DNA from: Deltaproteobacteria bacterium
GTDB taxonomy: Bacteria; Myxococcota_A; UBA796; GCA-2862545
NCBI GenBank assembly: GCA_006226595.1
Contig: SBGP01000099.1
Location: 31,572-95,571, forward strand
DNA length: 64,000 bases
Direction of reading: 5' to 3'
The notes below the pieces were generated by a model. It saw only the letters and a program-made list of their open reading frames with translations, made no database searches and was not told the DNA's origin. This document shows positions 27,902-36,453 of this stretch, piece after piece. The translations under genes were made by a program, and so were the position numbers. Position 1 is the first letter of the stretch. Every line of letters begins with the position of its first letter.

Positions 27902-27918
27902 GGGACCAATTTGGTTGG

Positions 27919-27950
27919 TTGTCAGTGGAGCGGGTGTTCAGTATGTTCAG
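27919..27950 (+). promoter_or_regulatory. Predicted promoter with GTTCAG tandem elements over the -10 (SOS-like)
   Basis: TTGTCA (27919-27924), 17 bp, TATGTT (27942-27947). GTTCAG occurs at 27936-27941 and again at 27945-27950, the second overlapping the -10 exactly as the GTTC half-site does at imuA and dnaE2. The first is the reverse complement of CTGAAC, the left half of those boxes, so the arrangement is a direct rather than inverted repeat with spacing one base shorter. Regulation by the same repressor is plausible but not shown. Confidence 0.5.
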
Positions 27951-27966
27951 GGTGTAGGAGGAAGCC

Positions 27967-28407
27967 ATGAACGCCCCTCGCCTCGACCGATACACCGCTG
28001 CGACCGAAGACCTCACGAACCTGCCCCCGATCTGGCAGGAGACGACCGACGAGGTCTTTGTGGTCACGCATCCGGGGGAGTTCGGCGGTGTGCACTACGG
28101 TCTGGGCGACGTGCTCGTGTGCCGTGGGGACGCGGTCGACGACGAGCCGGTGGTGCTCATGGCACGGGGACACGGACGGCCGCGCCTGGGGTGGGTTCGC
28201 GGCGACGAGCTGTACGGCGAGGTGGGGGAACCTTGCAGTGTGGCCCGTTGGCGCGCCGCGGGGCGCATCGTGGCGGTGATGCGGGCCGACGCTCGCAGCC
28301 TCGCCCTGGTGCGTCCCGCACCGGCCCCGATGGTCCGTCTTCCCGGCGTGCCCGCCGCGCGTCCCATGGCATCGGCGCAGCTGTCGCTGTTCTCGCAGGC
28401 TGCGTAG
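27967..28407 (+). CDS. Putative mutasome accessory: UmuD/LexA-like core without catalytic residues, C-terminal beta-clamp motif (146 aa)
   Basis: Not a family I recognise. Three observations suggest a function. (1) Residues 138-142 are QLSLF, the consensus beta-sliding-clamp motif, near the C-terminus on a Pro/Ala-rich tail (113-137). (2) Residues 28-106 read like the S24 fold of UmuD/LexA (EVFVVTHPGEF, GLGDVLVCRG, PVVLMARG, RWRAAGRIVAVMR), but the catalytic Ser position (GDSM in UmuD) is PGEF and no Lys is found in the core. (3) The promoter shares GTTCAG-over--10 layout with the SOS genes. ATG 27967 has a strong AGGAGG. dnaE2 lies 2.3 kb upstream on the same strand. A clamp-binding SOS accessory is inference; it could also be another clamp-associated repair protein. 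Confidence 0.6.
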   Translation: MNAPRLDRYTAATEDLTNLPPIWQETTDEVFVVTHPGEFGGVHYGLGDVLVCRGDAVDDEPVVLMARGHGRPRLGWVRGDELYGEVGEPCSVARWRAAGRIVAVMRADARSLALVRPAPAPMVRLPGVPAARPMASAQLSLFSQAA

Positions 28408-28468
28408 CCAGCAAGCGCAACGCTGGCGCCGCTGGGCGATGGCCGGTCTCCGGGGGAGGGGGCCGCGC

Positions 28469-29251
28469 CTAGCCCAGCGCCTCGCGCATGGTCGCCACCC
28501 GGCGCACATCCACGGGCAGCGTGAGATTGGCTTCCTCGTGGAGCCAGGTCCCGACGATCGCGGCATCCACGGGCGGAACGCGATCCGGCGTCACGCCCGA
28601 ACCTGCCCAGACCGGCGCCTGGGGGAGGACCGCACGGATGCGAGCGATACGCTCCGGGTCCAGCGGCTGTCCGGTCCCGCTACCGCTGACGATCAGCGCG
28701 TCGGCGCCGCCACGGTGCCAGGTGTCGCGCGCCACGTCCTCCAGCTTGGGGCTTCCGAGCGGAACGGCGTGCTTTACGAGCACGTCGGCAGCGATGCGCG
28801 CGGAGCTCTCGAGGCGACGGCGGTCGAGGAGCAACTCACGGGCTTCCCCGGTGATCATGCCCTGGTCGGTGACCATGACCCCGGTGAGCACGTTCACCCG
28901 CACGAAGCTCGCCTCGGTGGCCGTGGCGATCGCCATCGCGGAGCGCGCGTCGTTGCGCAGCACGTTGATGCCGAGCGGCAGATCTGGCGCCTGCTCGCGG
29001 ATCACCAGCGCTGCCCGCGTCAGGGCCGCGACGGTGTAGGGCTCCACGGCGCCGGCGGTGAATGGAGCGTCGCCGAGGTTCTCGACGATGATGGCATCGG
29101 CGCCTCCCTCTGCGAGCGCACGGGCATCGGCGGCGGCGCGTGCCAGGACCGCGGCGAGGCCTGGAGATGCGGTGGGACCGCCAGGCAGGGGGAGAAGGTG
29201 CACCATGCCGATGAGGGCAGGGCGGTCGGTCGTGCGGGAGAAGGGGGTCAT
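28469..29251 (-). CDS. BtpA/SgcQ family TIM-barrel protein (260 aa)
   Basis: BtpA-family proteins are TIM barrels; the cyanobacterial member affects photosystem I stability, and others sit in sugar-utilisation clusters, so the reaction is unknown. Family marks seen: GMVHLLPLPGGP near the start, GGADAIIVENLGDAPF, GINVLRNDARSAMAIA, VLTGVMVTDQGMITG and GADALIVSGSGTGQP. Length is typical. ATG 29251 (MTPFSRTT) is preferred over an in-frame ATG at 29263 because GAGG stands eight bases before it. The antiporter gene on the same strand ends 22 bp upstream, so the two may be one operon, though no functional link is obvious. Confidence 0.85.
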   Translation of the reverse strand: MTPFSRTTDRPALIGMVHLLPLPGGPTASPGLAAVLARAAADARALAEGGADAIIVENLGDAPFTAGAVEPYTVAALTRAALVIREQAPDLPLGINVLRNDARSAMAIATATEASFVRVNVLTGVMVTDQGMITGEARELLLDRRRLESSARIAADVLVKHAVPLGSPKLEDVARDTWHRGGADALIVSGSGTGQPLDPERIARIRAVLPQAPVWAGSGVTPDRVPPVDAAIVGTWLHEEANLTLPVDVRRVATMREALG

Positions 29252-29273
29252 GCGCCGCCTCATACCGCGGCAA

Positions 29274-30752
29274 TCAGATCAGGAACACCAGCGTGACCAG
29301 CACGAACACCGGACCCAGGAAGGCCGCGGCGTAGCCGCAGTACCCGAAGAAGCTCGGCATCTTGTAGCCGCTCTGCTCCGCGATCGCGCGCACCATGAAG
29401 TTCGGGCCGTTGCCGATGTAGCTGCCAGCACCGCAGAAGACGGCGCCGAGCGAGATGGCCTGGAGCACCGGCGCGAACTCGCCGGTGGCGAGGGGCGCGA
29501 GGTTCTCGGCCGAGGTGCAGGTCGGGTCGGTGCCGCACGCCATCGCCGCGAAGGTCACGTACGTCGGGGCGTTGTCGAGGAACGCGGACAGGCTGCCCGT
29601 CGCCCAGAAGTACTGCCAGGGCGCGGTGACGCCGAGGGCATCGCCGTTCGCCTGGAGCAGCGCCGTCGCGGGGATCATCGCCACGAAGATGCCGATGAAC
29701 AGCGCGCCGACCTCGAGGATCGGCTCCCAGGTGAAGCCGTTGCGGGTGCGAATCGACTGCGAGGTCACGACCATCGACACGCCGGCGAGGCCGAACATGG
29801 CGATCTCGCGGATGTAGTACTGGCGAATGTCCTGAATCGCAGGGTCGGGCGAGAGGAGCAACACCGCGCCAATCACGCCGCCGAGAAGCAGGAAGTTCAC
29901 CTGGCCCTCGAGGGCCAGCGGCTCGATGATGCGCTCGTCCTGCTCGCGATGCTCCGTGTCCTCCTTGCGGTACATCATCGTGTCCATGATGAAGAACATG
30001 ATGAGCAGCACGACGACCGTTGGAATCCAGATGTGCCAGAGGTTCTCGACGGTCCAGAAGAAGTCCACGCCACGCAGGTAGCCGAGGAACAGCGGGGGAT
30101 CGCCGATCGGTGTGAGCGCGCCGCCGATGTTCGACACCAGGAAGATGAAGAACAGGGGGATGTGCCACACGTGCTCTCGCTGCGAGTTCGTGCGCAGCAT
30201 CGGGCGGATGAGCAGCATGCTCGCGCCGGTCGTGCCGATGAGGTTCGAGATCACGGCACCGATGGCGAGGAACACCGTGTTGATCGTGGGTGTGCCTTCG
30301 AGGTCGCCGCGAAGCAGGATGCCGCCGCTGATCACGTACAGCGAGCCGAGCAGCGCGATGAAGCTCACGTACTCGATGATCGCGTGCTGCAGGCCGTGGG
30401 AGGCGTCGTGCCCGAGACCCTGGAAGTCGGTCACGGCGCAGTACACGAGGAAGGCGGCGACCGGGGCGGACCAGCCGACGGCAACGAGCAGCTGGTTCTT
30501 GTTGTGGTGCCACCAGTGACCGGCCACCATCGGCACGATGGCGATGGAGAGCAGCAGACCCGCGAAGGGAATGACGCTCCAGTACGGCAGGTAGTCGCCC
30601 AGCGTCATGTGATGGGCGGCCTCGGCCAGACCATGTGCGGCGTCCGCGGCCCCGTGTCCGGCGTCGTGTGGCGCTTCGCCGTGCCCATCCTCCGCCATCG
30701 CGATCATGGGCGCCAGCAGCAGGTACAGGGATGCGAAGATGCGTGCGAACAC
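29274..30752 (-). CDS. nhaD: NhaD-type Na+/H+ antiporter (492 aa)
   Basis: Ion-transporter-superfamily antiporter exchanging Na+ (or Li+) for protons across the inner membrane. A signal-like N-terminus (MFARIFASLYLLLAPMIAMA) leads to a His/Ala-rich stretch (about 22-50, eight His) that may bind metal or sense pH in the periplasm, then about 12 hydrophobic segments. The NhaD hallmark regions NLIGTTGASMLLIRPMLR, NIGGALTPIGDPPLFLGYL and GAGSYIGNGPNFMV are intact. ATG 30752. The protein could also be named a citrate-transporter-like sodium:proton antiporter. BtpA follows 22 bp downstream. Confidence 0.88.
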   Translation of the reverse strand: MFARIFASLYLLLAPMIAMAEDGHGEAPHDAGHGAADAAHGLAEAAHHMTLGDYLPYWSVIPFAGLLLSIAIVPMVAGHWWHHNKNQLLVAVGWSAPVAAFLVYCAVTDFQGLGHDASHGLQHAIIEYVSFIALLGSLYVISGGILLRGDLEGTPTINTVFLAIGAVISNLIGTTGASMLLIRPMLRTNSQREHVWHIPLFFIFLVSNIGGALTPIGDPPLFLGYLRGVDFFWTVENLWHIWIPTVVVLLIMFFIMDTMMYRKEDTEHREQDERIIEPLALEGQVNFLLLGGVIGAVLLLSPDPAIQDIRQYYIREIAMFGLAGVSMVVTSQSIRTRNGFTWEPILEVGALFIGIFVAMIPATALLQANGDALGVTAPWQYFWATGSLSAFLDNAPTYVTFAAMACGTDPTCTSAENLAPLATGEFAPVLQAISLGAVFCGAGSYIGNGPNFMVRAIAEQSGYKMPSFFGYCGYAAAFLGPVFVLVTLVFLI

Positions 30753-30954
30753 GGGCGCCTCGTAGCAGGGGGCAGAAAGCTACCACCTTCGAGGGGCGCG
30801 GATCTCCCACACCGGTGGATTCCGTGCGAAAAGCGGCCTCGGATCGGGGCGATGGTCGCCCGAAAGCCACGTTCTAGCGCGCGGTTGCACCACGTCACGC
30901 TTCGTCGCGGGGACCGCCGCGGGATCGTCGCGGGCTGCGGGATCTTCGGGCGCC

Positions 30955-31587
30955 TCAGGGCACGGCGAACAGGTGGAGCGGCTGCAGCTCGTAGCTTCCG
31001 TCCGGAAGCGGCGCGGCGCCCACCGCCGGCTCCGTGCCATCAAAGGCACCCGCGGTGCCTGCCAGGCCGAAGATCCACACTGGCGTCTCGGCGTCGATGG
31101 CCTCCCAGCCGACCTGTGCGTACAGGCCGTACGGCGCGGCCGCATCGTCGACCTCGGCCGCGTCCATGGCCGGGGCCAGCGAGCCATCGATCGCCCCGAG
31201 GCCCAGGTTCAGCTCGACCGGGCGGGTGAGGCAGCTGCCGTCGTCCGCGCTGTCGTCGGTCGTCAGGGCCCACCACGTGTACAGCGCGGGGTCCGGCAGC
31301 GTGAGGTCCGCGGCGGTCGCGACCGGCGCCACGTAGGTGCAGATCTCCGCCATCTCGCCGTCGTAGTAGGTCCAAGTGAGCGAGGACGCGGTCAGGTCCG
31401 GACTGCCGTCGGCGAGGAGGAGCGTGCCGGACAGCGCCACCCAGGTGGCCGCGGGCAGATCGGGCGTGCCGTCGGTGTCGCCCTCGGTCGCCGTGTCGAG
31501 GGGATCGCCCGTCTCGCGCTCGGTGAGCGCCATGTCACCCGCGGAGCACGCGGCGAGCAGCGGTAGCAGGGCGAGGGAACGGGTCAT
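30955..31587 (-). CDS. Lipoprotein, Asp/Ala-rich (210 aa)
   Basis: Lipobox in MTRSLALLPLLAACSAGD, an acidic Thr-rich linker, then a beta-rich domain with aromatic strands (LTWTYYDGEMAEICTYVAPV, YGLYAQVGWEAI, VWIFGLAG). No family recognised. ATG 31587. Codon use and Asp/Ala bias resemble the two lipoproteins that follow on the right, which are on the same strand and may belong to one group of surface lipoproteins; they share no obvious sequence repeat. The 200 bp between its stop and the antiporter start hold nothing I can identify. Confidence 0.7.
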   Translation of the reverse strand: MTRSLALLPLLAACSAGDMALTERETGDPLDTATEGDTDGTPDLPAATWVALSGTLLLADGSPDLTASSLTWTYYDGEMAEICTYVAPVATAADLTLPDPALYTWWALTTDDSADDGSCLTRPVELNLGLGAIDGSLAPAMDAAEVDDAAAPYGLYAQVGWEAIDAETPVWIFGLAGTAGAFDGTEPAVGAAPLPDGSYELQPLHLFAVP

Positions 31588-31712
31588 GGGTCGAGTCTAA
31601 CCTCCGCCGAAGGCGTTGCACGGACCATGCCACGTTCACGATGCCCGTGAATGGCGGATCCGCGACCTGCCTTCGCCGGGGGGAGCCTCAGACAGCGACA
31701 TCGCTGTCGCGG

Positions 31713-32243
31713 CTACTCGAGGGGCCAGGCGTTGTCGGGCCACAGCGTGAAGATGGTCTCGCCATCCCACTCGCCGCCCGCGCCCCCGAAATCGAGTGCT
31801 TCCGGGTAGGCCCAGCCGTGCGGCAACCAGCCGCCGTCGTCGATCTGGACCCAGGCGCCCAGGCTCTCGCCGGGATGCGGATCCTCGTTGGTCAGGTCCT
31901 CGGGCATGGCCCCGATGCCGACCGCGGTCACGCGCAGGATCTCACCCGCACGCAGGTCCTCGCAGTCGGTCTCGCGCAGCGTGGGGCTGGCGGACCAGGC
32001 CATCACGCACTCTGGGCAGTCGGTGGTTCGAGGCTCCGGATGGAGCAGGACCACGGCACCGCACACGTGATCGCGCGGCGCGCCCGATGCCTCCCAGTCG
32101 GCATCGAACATGTCCCAGCGCTGAATGCCCACAGGCTCGGCGCCGGTCGGATCCAGGGTGAAGGTATCCACACCCCAGACGGGAACGCCCCCACCGCCGC
32201 AACCGGCGATGAGGGCGATCCAGACGATGGGGAGCTGTCGCAT
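31713..32243 (-). CDS. Cys-rich lipoprotein (176 aa)
   Basis: MRQLPIVWIALIAGCGGGG is a lipoprotein signal with lipobox IAGC. The mature part has five further Cys, including a C-P-E-C pair (around residue 81) that resembles a metal or redox motif, within a mixed beta sequence (HVCGAVVLLHPEPRTTDC). No family recognised. ATG 32243 is chosen over an in-frame ATG at 32264 because GGGAG lies 10 bases before it and the signal peptide starts there. The stop of the next upstream gene (32264) is 20 bp away, so both are probably one transcript. Confidence 0.7.
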   Translation of the reverse strand: MRQLPIVWIALIAGCGGGGVPVWGVDTFTLDPTGAEPVGIQRWDMFDADWEASGAPRDHVCGAVVLLHPEPRTTDCPECVMAWSASPTLRETDCEDLRAGEILRVTAVGIGAMPEDLTNEDPHPGESLGAWVQIDDGGWLPHGWAYPEALDFGGAGGEWDGETIFTLWPDNAWPLE

Positions 32244-32263
32244 TGGACTTCTCCCGAGCGTCA

Positions 32264-33298
32264 TCAGTTCGCGGGCAGGCCGAGGATGAGGTACGGCATG
32301 TTCTGCGCGGTCACGTTGAGCGCGTAGGAATCCGTCTCGATGGCCGCCATGCCGCTGTGGACGCTGCCGGACGCGAGGAAGGTCGCGGTGTCCCAGTCGC
32401 CGATGTCGAAGGCGCCGTCGCCGCTGTCAGCATCGGCGCGGGCGTGGGCCCAGCCGACGGACGGGATGAAGCCGTAGGCGTCGAAGTACATGCCGACGTC
32501 CATGATCTTGCCGTCCCACTCCGCGGTCCACTCGGCGGCCTCGTAGAAGCCCTGGATCTGGGAGTAGTTGGCGTGGTCGGTCGCCATGGTGCCGAGGTTA
32601 CCGATACCGATGTTGGCGGTGCCGGCGGCGATGCTGGCGGCGACGTCGTCGCCCCAGATCGCCGGGTCGAGCTGGCCGTCACACGGGCTGGCCGTGCTGC
32701 TGAACTCGGAGATGTCGGTCACGGTCGCGGTGGTCAGGTCGAGGGTGAAGCCGGACACGGTGGTGGTCGGCGTGGTCTCGTTGCCCTGATCGTCGTAGGT
32801 GGTGAAGCTGGTCTGGTTCGGCAGGGTCGCCGTGGTCTCGTCCAGCTCGATGTACCAGCCGCAGACGAACGCGAGGTTCGCGTCGTACATGCCGACGAAG
32901 AGCGCCGGGAGGTCGGTGTAGTCGGTGCTGTTGTAGGTGTAGGCGTACTCCTGGATCTCGGCGCCGGTGTCGGCAGCGTCGAAGCCGTAGTAGGAGCTCA
33001 CGGCGATGGACTCGGGGCTGGCGTAGACCGGGTCACACGCGGCGTCGCCATCGACGTCGGGGCAGCAGGCGCCAGCGCCGTCATCGGTCTGGCCGGCGGG
33101 GCAGACACAGTTGCCAGCGCCGTCGTCGATGAAGGGAGCGGTGCACTCGCTGTCGCAGGCGCCGTCAGAGTTGGCGTCGGTGCAGCAGGTGCCGTCGATG
33201 TCGACCTGGCCGACGGGGCATTCAGTGGTGCCGTTGCCACCAGAGCAACCGGCGAGGGCGAGAGCGGCAAGGCCGATCGAGAGCGTACGAAGTGCCAT
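32264..33298 (-). CDS. Lipoprotein with Cys/Asp-rich N-terminal repeats (344 aa)
   Basis: Signal MALRTLSIGLAALALAGCSG with lipobox LAGC. Residues 25-100 hold a Cys/Asp-rich region (CPVGQVDIDGTCCTD, SDGACDSEC, CPAGQTDDGAGACC) that resembles EGF-like or calcium-loop repeats and recalls the giant surface proteins. The rest (100-344) is a Thr/Tyr/Asp-rich beta domain of unknown type (YAYTYNSTDYTDLPALFVGM). ATG 33298 has GGAGAGGAGAA upstream, an excellent ribosome binding site. Likely outer-membrane-anchored; role unknown. Confidence 0.75.
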   Translation of the reverse strand: MALRTLSIGLAALALAGCSGGNGTTECPVGQVDIDGTCCTDANSDGACDSECTAPFIDDGAGNCVCPAGQTDDGAGACCPDVDGDAACDPVYASPESIAVSSYYGFDAADTGAEIQEYAYTYNSTDYTDLPALFVGMYDANLAFVCGWYIELDETTATLPNQTSFTTYDDQGNETTPTTTVSGFTLDLTTATVTDISEFSSTASPCDGQLDPAIWGDDVAASIAAGTANIGIGNLGTMATDHANYSQIQGFYEAAEWTAEWDGKIMDVGMYFDAYGFIPSVGWAHARADADSGDGAFDIGDWDTATFLASGSVHSGMAAIETDSYALNVTAQNMPYLILGLPAN

Positions 33299-33416
33299 GT
33301 GATTCTCCTCTCCCGGGCCGTTCTCCACCCGAGGACCGACGCACCTTAGCCGCGCTCTCCGACAATCGGCAACTTTTGTGCGCAAGGTCCGTGTCAGGAG
33401 CGCTGGAACACTGCGT

Positions 33417-34835
33417 TCAACTCTGGAATATCCGTAGGCCGATGGCGAAGACGAGGACCAGAATCGCGAGGAGCAGGGCGACCACGATGGCCGCGAATGC
33501 CCCGGCATGGCGCGTCAGGAAGTCCACGTCCCGTCGCGGACGCGTCGGAGTGCGCTCTCTGGGCAGCTCTGGACGCGCCTCGGTGACGGTGATCTCGTCG
33601 GCCGCCGATCGCTTCTCGAGCTCGGCGAGGGCCCTGGCCCGAGCCATGAACTCCTTGTCGGCTGCGGCTCGTGCCTCCTCCGACAGGAATCGCCGCGCGT
33701 CGGGGTGCGACATCGTGTCTTCGGACGGATCAGGCTCGAGCCCCTGGAAGCTGTCGGACATCTCGCGCCGCGTGAACACGATCACGTCGTTGTCTTCGGT
33801 CTCGAGCGGTTCGAGGTCGCTGCTCGAGTTGCTGAGCAGGTCGTCGAGCACACCCATCTCACGACGGTAGGCGTCGAGATCGAAGCCCTCGTCCGGCAGC
33901 CGCACGTCCTTGTGCATCGTCTCGCCGGGGGTTCGCTGGACCACGCCGTGCTCGATCACCCGGAGGATCTGCGTGTCTCCGCCGTCCCCGCCGCTGGGCT
34001 CGGGTAGCTCGGCAAGCGCATCGAGCGGGAGCATCTCCTGGGTCGAGGCCATCAGCCGGGTCTGCGTGACCTCGCCGTCCTCGTACTCCTCGGTGACAGG
34101 ATCGCCGGACTCGCGGAACAGGAACGGGAAGCGCGGATCAGCGCCCGCTTCCTCGTCCTCCCAGTTCTCTTCGGCGGTGATCGACTCGGTATGCTCGGAA
34201 TCGTCGGCGAGGTCGGCGAGCTGTCCCACGGAGGGACCCAAACGCTCGACCAGCTCAGCGATCGTTCCGCCGAGGTCGAAGTCGCCCGCGAGTCCCCACA
34301 GCAGGTCCAGGGCTCGCTGGTTGTCGTCGTCCTCGCGCCGAACCATCTCGAGCAGTCGCTGTGCGCGCAGAACCTCGCCGCGAGCCAGGCGCATCTCGGC
34401 CTGTTCGAGGGCGGCCTTGGGGGTCGCCGGTTCCTCGTCCGGGATCTCCGGCGGCGGCTTCTCGGACTCCTCCCACAGGCGGTTCAGCTCCTTGTCCTCG
34501 GGCGCGTCGGCCAGCGCCTTCTGCAGCGAGGTGCGGGCGCGCTTGGGCCAGCCGCGAAGCAGGAACATGCGCGCGGTGAGCCGGTGGGCCTCGACCGAGA
34601 GCTCGGGCACGTCGAGGAGCTCGCGCATCGCCACCCAGGCGCGGTCCATGAGGCGAAGATCCAGCAAAGCCCGCGCGTAGGCGAGTCGGGCTCGGGGCGT
34701 GGGCTCGTCCTCAGAGGCCCAGAGCTCCACCAACCCGACCACCGCTCGCACGTCGTGCGCGCTCTCGAGGTGCAGCACAGTCCGCTCGATCCGCGATGCT
34801 GGCGGGAGCGACTTGCCATCGGGGCTGGTGAGGAT
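33417..34835 (-). CDS. TPR-like protein with C-terminal membrane anchor; possible ATC start (472 aa)
   Basis: The N-terminal 160 residues are helical repeats of TPR type (RARLAYARALLDLRLMDRAW, AHRLTARMFLLRGWPKRA). A long acidic, disordered-looking middle (about 190-440) follows, and the last 25 residues are a single membrane helix (FAAIVVALLLAILVLVFAIG) with a short RIFQS tail, so this looks tail-anchored with the bulk in the cytoplasm. No ATG/GTG/TTG in frame has a ribosome binding site. A perfect GGAGGT (34846-34841) lies five bases before an ATC at 34835 that would begin LTSPDGKSLPP, so a rare ATC start is proposed. Alternatives are GTG 34778 and ATG 34982, the latter overlapping the next gene. 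Confidence 0.65.
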   Translation of the reverse strand: MLTSPDGKSLPPASRIERTVLHLESAHDVRAVVGLVELWASEDEPTPRARLAYARALLDLRLMDRAWVAMRELLDVPELSVEAHRLTARMFLLRGWPKRARTSLQKALADAPEDKELNRLWEESEKPPPEIPDEEPATPKAALEQAEMRLARGEVLRAQRLLEMVRREDDDNQRALDLLWGLAGDFDLGGTIAELVERLGPSVGQLADLADDSEHTESITAEENWEDEEAGADPRFPFLFRESGDPVTEEYEDGEVTQTRLMASTQEMLPLDALAELPEPSGGDGGDTQILRVIEHGVVQRTPGETMHKDVRLPDEGFDLDAYRREMGVLDDLLSNSSSDLEPLETEDNDVIVFTRREMSDSFQGLEPDPSEDTMSHPDARRFLSEEARAAADKEFMARARALAELEKRSAADEITVTEARPELPRERTPTRPRRDVDFLTRHAGAFAAIVVALLLAILVLVFAIGLRIFQS

Positions 34836-34912
34836 GAGTGACCTCCGCGAGATCCCGAGTCTAACACCGGGCGCTCGCGCCGTTCTGACAAGGCCCTGCC
34901 CAGACTCGGCGG

Positions 34913-35341
34913 CTACTCGCTCGCGGAGCTGGCTTCCGGCGTGCTCGGGGCTGGCGGCGCCGAGTGCATCGCCGCGGGACACGGGAGGTGATGCACGGCG
35001 ACCTCGGCGATGGCGCCGGCCTCGACGCGGAGGACCAGGCAGCCGTACGGCGCCTCCCAGCCGAGACGCTCACCCTCGTTTTCGCTGGGAGGACCGAGCA
35101 GTCGCCGCACACCGCGCGTCGTGTTGCTGCGGAGCTCGGGCTCCACCCGTCCTTCCCAGGACTCGTCCACGGCGACCGAGGTGTCGCTCGCGTCCAGGTG
35201 GCGTCCGGCGTCGACGTCTTCCGGGGCCTGCCCATCAAGGGTTCCCGTCCACGCGTCGAGCACGTGCACCTCGGTTGCGACGAGGGTCGTCGCGCACTCG
35301 GGAGGCGGTTCGGCATGGGCGATGGCGAAGAAGAGGAGCAT
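34913..35341 (-). CDS. Small exported hypothetical protein (142 aa)
   Basis: Begins MLLFFAIAHAEPPPEC, a short signal peptide with an A-H-A cleavage site. The mature part has three Cys and several charged strands (YGCLVLRVEAGAIAEVAVHHLPC), ending in an Ala/Pro/Ser tail. No family recognised. ATG 35341. It is on the same strand as the TPR-like gene, which begins about 80 bp after its stop, and is separated from etfA on the right by a terminator, so it is probably not part of the etf operon. Confidence 0.6.
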   Translation of the reverse strand: MLLFFAIAHAEPPPECATTLVATEVHVLDAWTGTLDGQAPEDVDAGRHLDASDTSVAVDESWEGRVEPELRSNTTRGVRRLLGPPSENEGERLGWEAPYGCLVLRVEAGAIAEVAVHHLPCPAAMHSAPPAPSTPEASSASE

Positions 35342-35437
35342 GTGCCCCTACCTACGCTCGTCGCGTTCGGAAACGTCGTCTGGGAGCAGCCCGGATTGTC
35401 TCGGCGTGTCGCGAGCTGTCCCGATGCCAGAACGACA

Positions 35438-35469
35438 AGGGCCCCACCCCCTCGCGGAGGTGAGGCCCT
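35438..35469 (-). terminator. Rho-independent terminator of the tetR-etfB-etfA operon
   Basis: On the minus strand AGGGCC-T-CACC pairs with GGTG-G-GGCCCT (35469-35438) and is followed by TGTCGTT. It lies 18 bases after the etfA stop. Confidence 0.8.
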
Positions 35470-35487
35470 CTCGGCGTGAAGCTTCGA

Positions 35488-36444
35488 CTAGTCGAGGGCT
35501 TCGACCGCCTTGGTCAGCTCGGGCACGACGTCGAACAGGTCGGCGACGATGCCGTAGGTGGCGTGCTGGAAGATCGGCGCGTCGGGATCCTTGTTGATCG
35601 CGACGATGACCTTGCTGGTCCGCATGCCCGCGAGGTGCTGAATCGCACCGCTGATGCCGGCGGCGATGTACAGCTGCGGGTTCACGGTCTGACCGGTCTG
35701 ACCGACCTGCTCGTTGTGCGGCGCGTAGCCGGCGTCGGTGGCGGCGCGCGAAGCACCGACACCCGCCTGCAGCGCGGCGCCGAGCGGACGGATGACGCTG
35801 TCGAAGTTCTCCTTCGACTTCAGCGAGCGACCGCCAGCCACGACCTTGCCGGCGGAGCTGAGGTCGATGCCGGTGGCCTCGGGGGCCAGGGTCTCGACCA
35901 CGCTCACCGTGGGGGTGCTGGCGGACCAGTCCACCGCGACCACCTCGGCCGAGCCGCCGTTGTTCTCCGGCTTCGGGAAGGTGTTCGGACGAACCGTGAA
36001 CACGGCCGGGGTGCTGGAGATCGACACGTCCGCGTAGGCGCGGCCGGCGAACTCGGAGCGACGACCGACGACCACGCCGCCCTCGACCTTGAGGTCGGAG
36101 CAGTCGCTACCCATCGCCGTGTCGAGGCGGGCGGCGAGACGCGGGAGCGCGTCACGGCCGATGTAGCTCGCGGGGGCGAGGATCACGGTCGGGTTCGCCG
36201 CGGCCACGATGGCGGCCAGGGCGTCGACGATCGCGCCGTTGTCGTAGTTGGAGAAGTCACCGGCGGCCTGGAAGACCTTGGCGGCGCCGAGACCGCCGAG
36301 GCTGGCGGCGGGGGCATCGCCGAGGACGGCGGCGGTGACGGTGGTGCCCAGGGCCGCGGCCAGCGCGGTGGCCTTGCCGAGAAGCTCGGCAGCGGTGGGC
36401 TTGAACGCTCCGTTGGCGGAGTCTGCAAAGACGAGGATGCTCAT
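35488..36444 (-). CDS. etfA: Electron transfer flavoprotein alpha subunit (318 aa)
   Basis: FAD-carrying half of ETF, which takes electrons from acyl-CoA and related dehydrogenases and passes them to ETF:quinone oxidoreductase. The C-terminal FAD domain has the diagnostic run GQTGQTVNPQLYIAAG, GAIQHLAGM, and AINKDPDAPIF; the N-terminal domain starts SILVFADSANGAFKPTA. Length is normal. ATG 36444 has GGAGT upstream. It is nine bases downstream of etfB, and a terminator follows. With the TetR regulator in front, this is a small fatty-acid-oxidation-type operon. Confidence 0.96.
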   Translation of the reverse strand: MSILVFADSANGAFKPTAAELLGKATALAAALGTTVTAAVLGDAPAASLGGLGAAKVFQAAGDFSNYDNGAIVDALAAIVAAANPTVILAPASYIGRDALPRLAARLDTAMGSDCSDLKVEGGVVVGRRSEFAGRAYADVSISSTPAVFTVRPNTFPKPENNGGSAEVVAVDWSASTPTVSVVETLAPEATGIDLSSAGKVVAGGRSLKSKENFDSVIRPLGAALQAGVGASRAATDAGYAPHNEQVGQTGQTVNPQLYIAAGISGAIQHLAGMRTSKVIVAINKDPDAPIFQHATYGIVADLFDVVPELTKAVEALD

Positions 36445-36453
36445 GATGACTCC

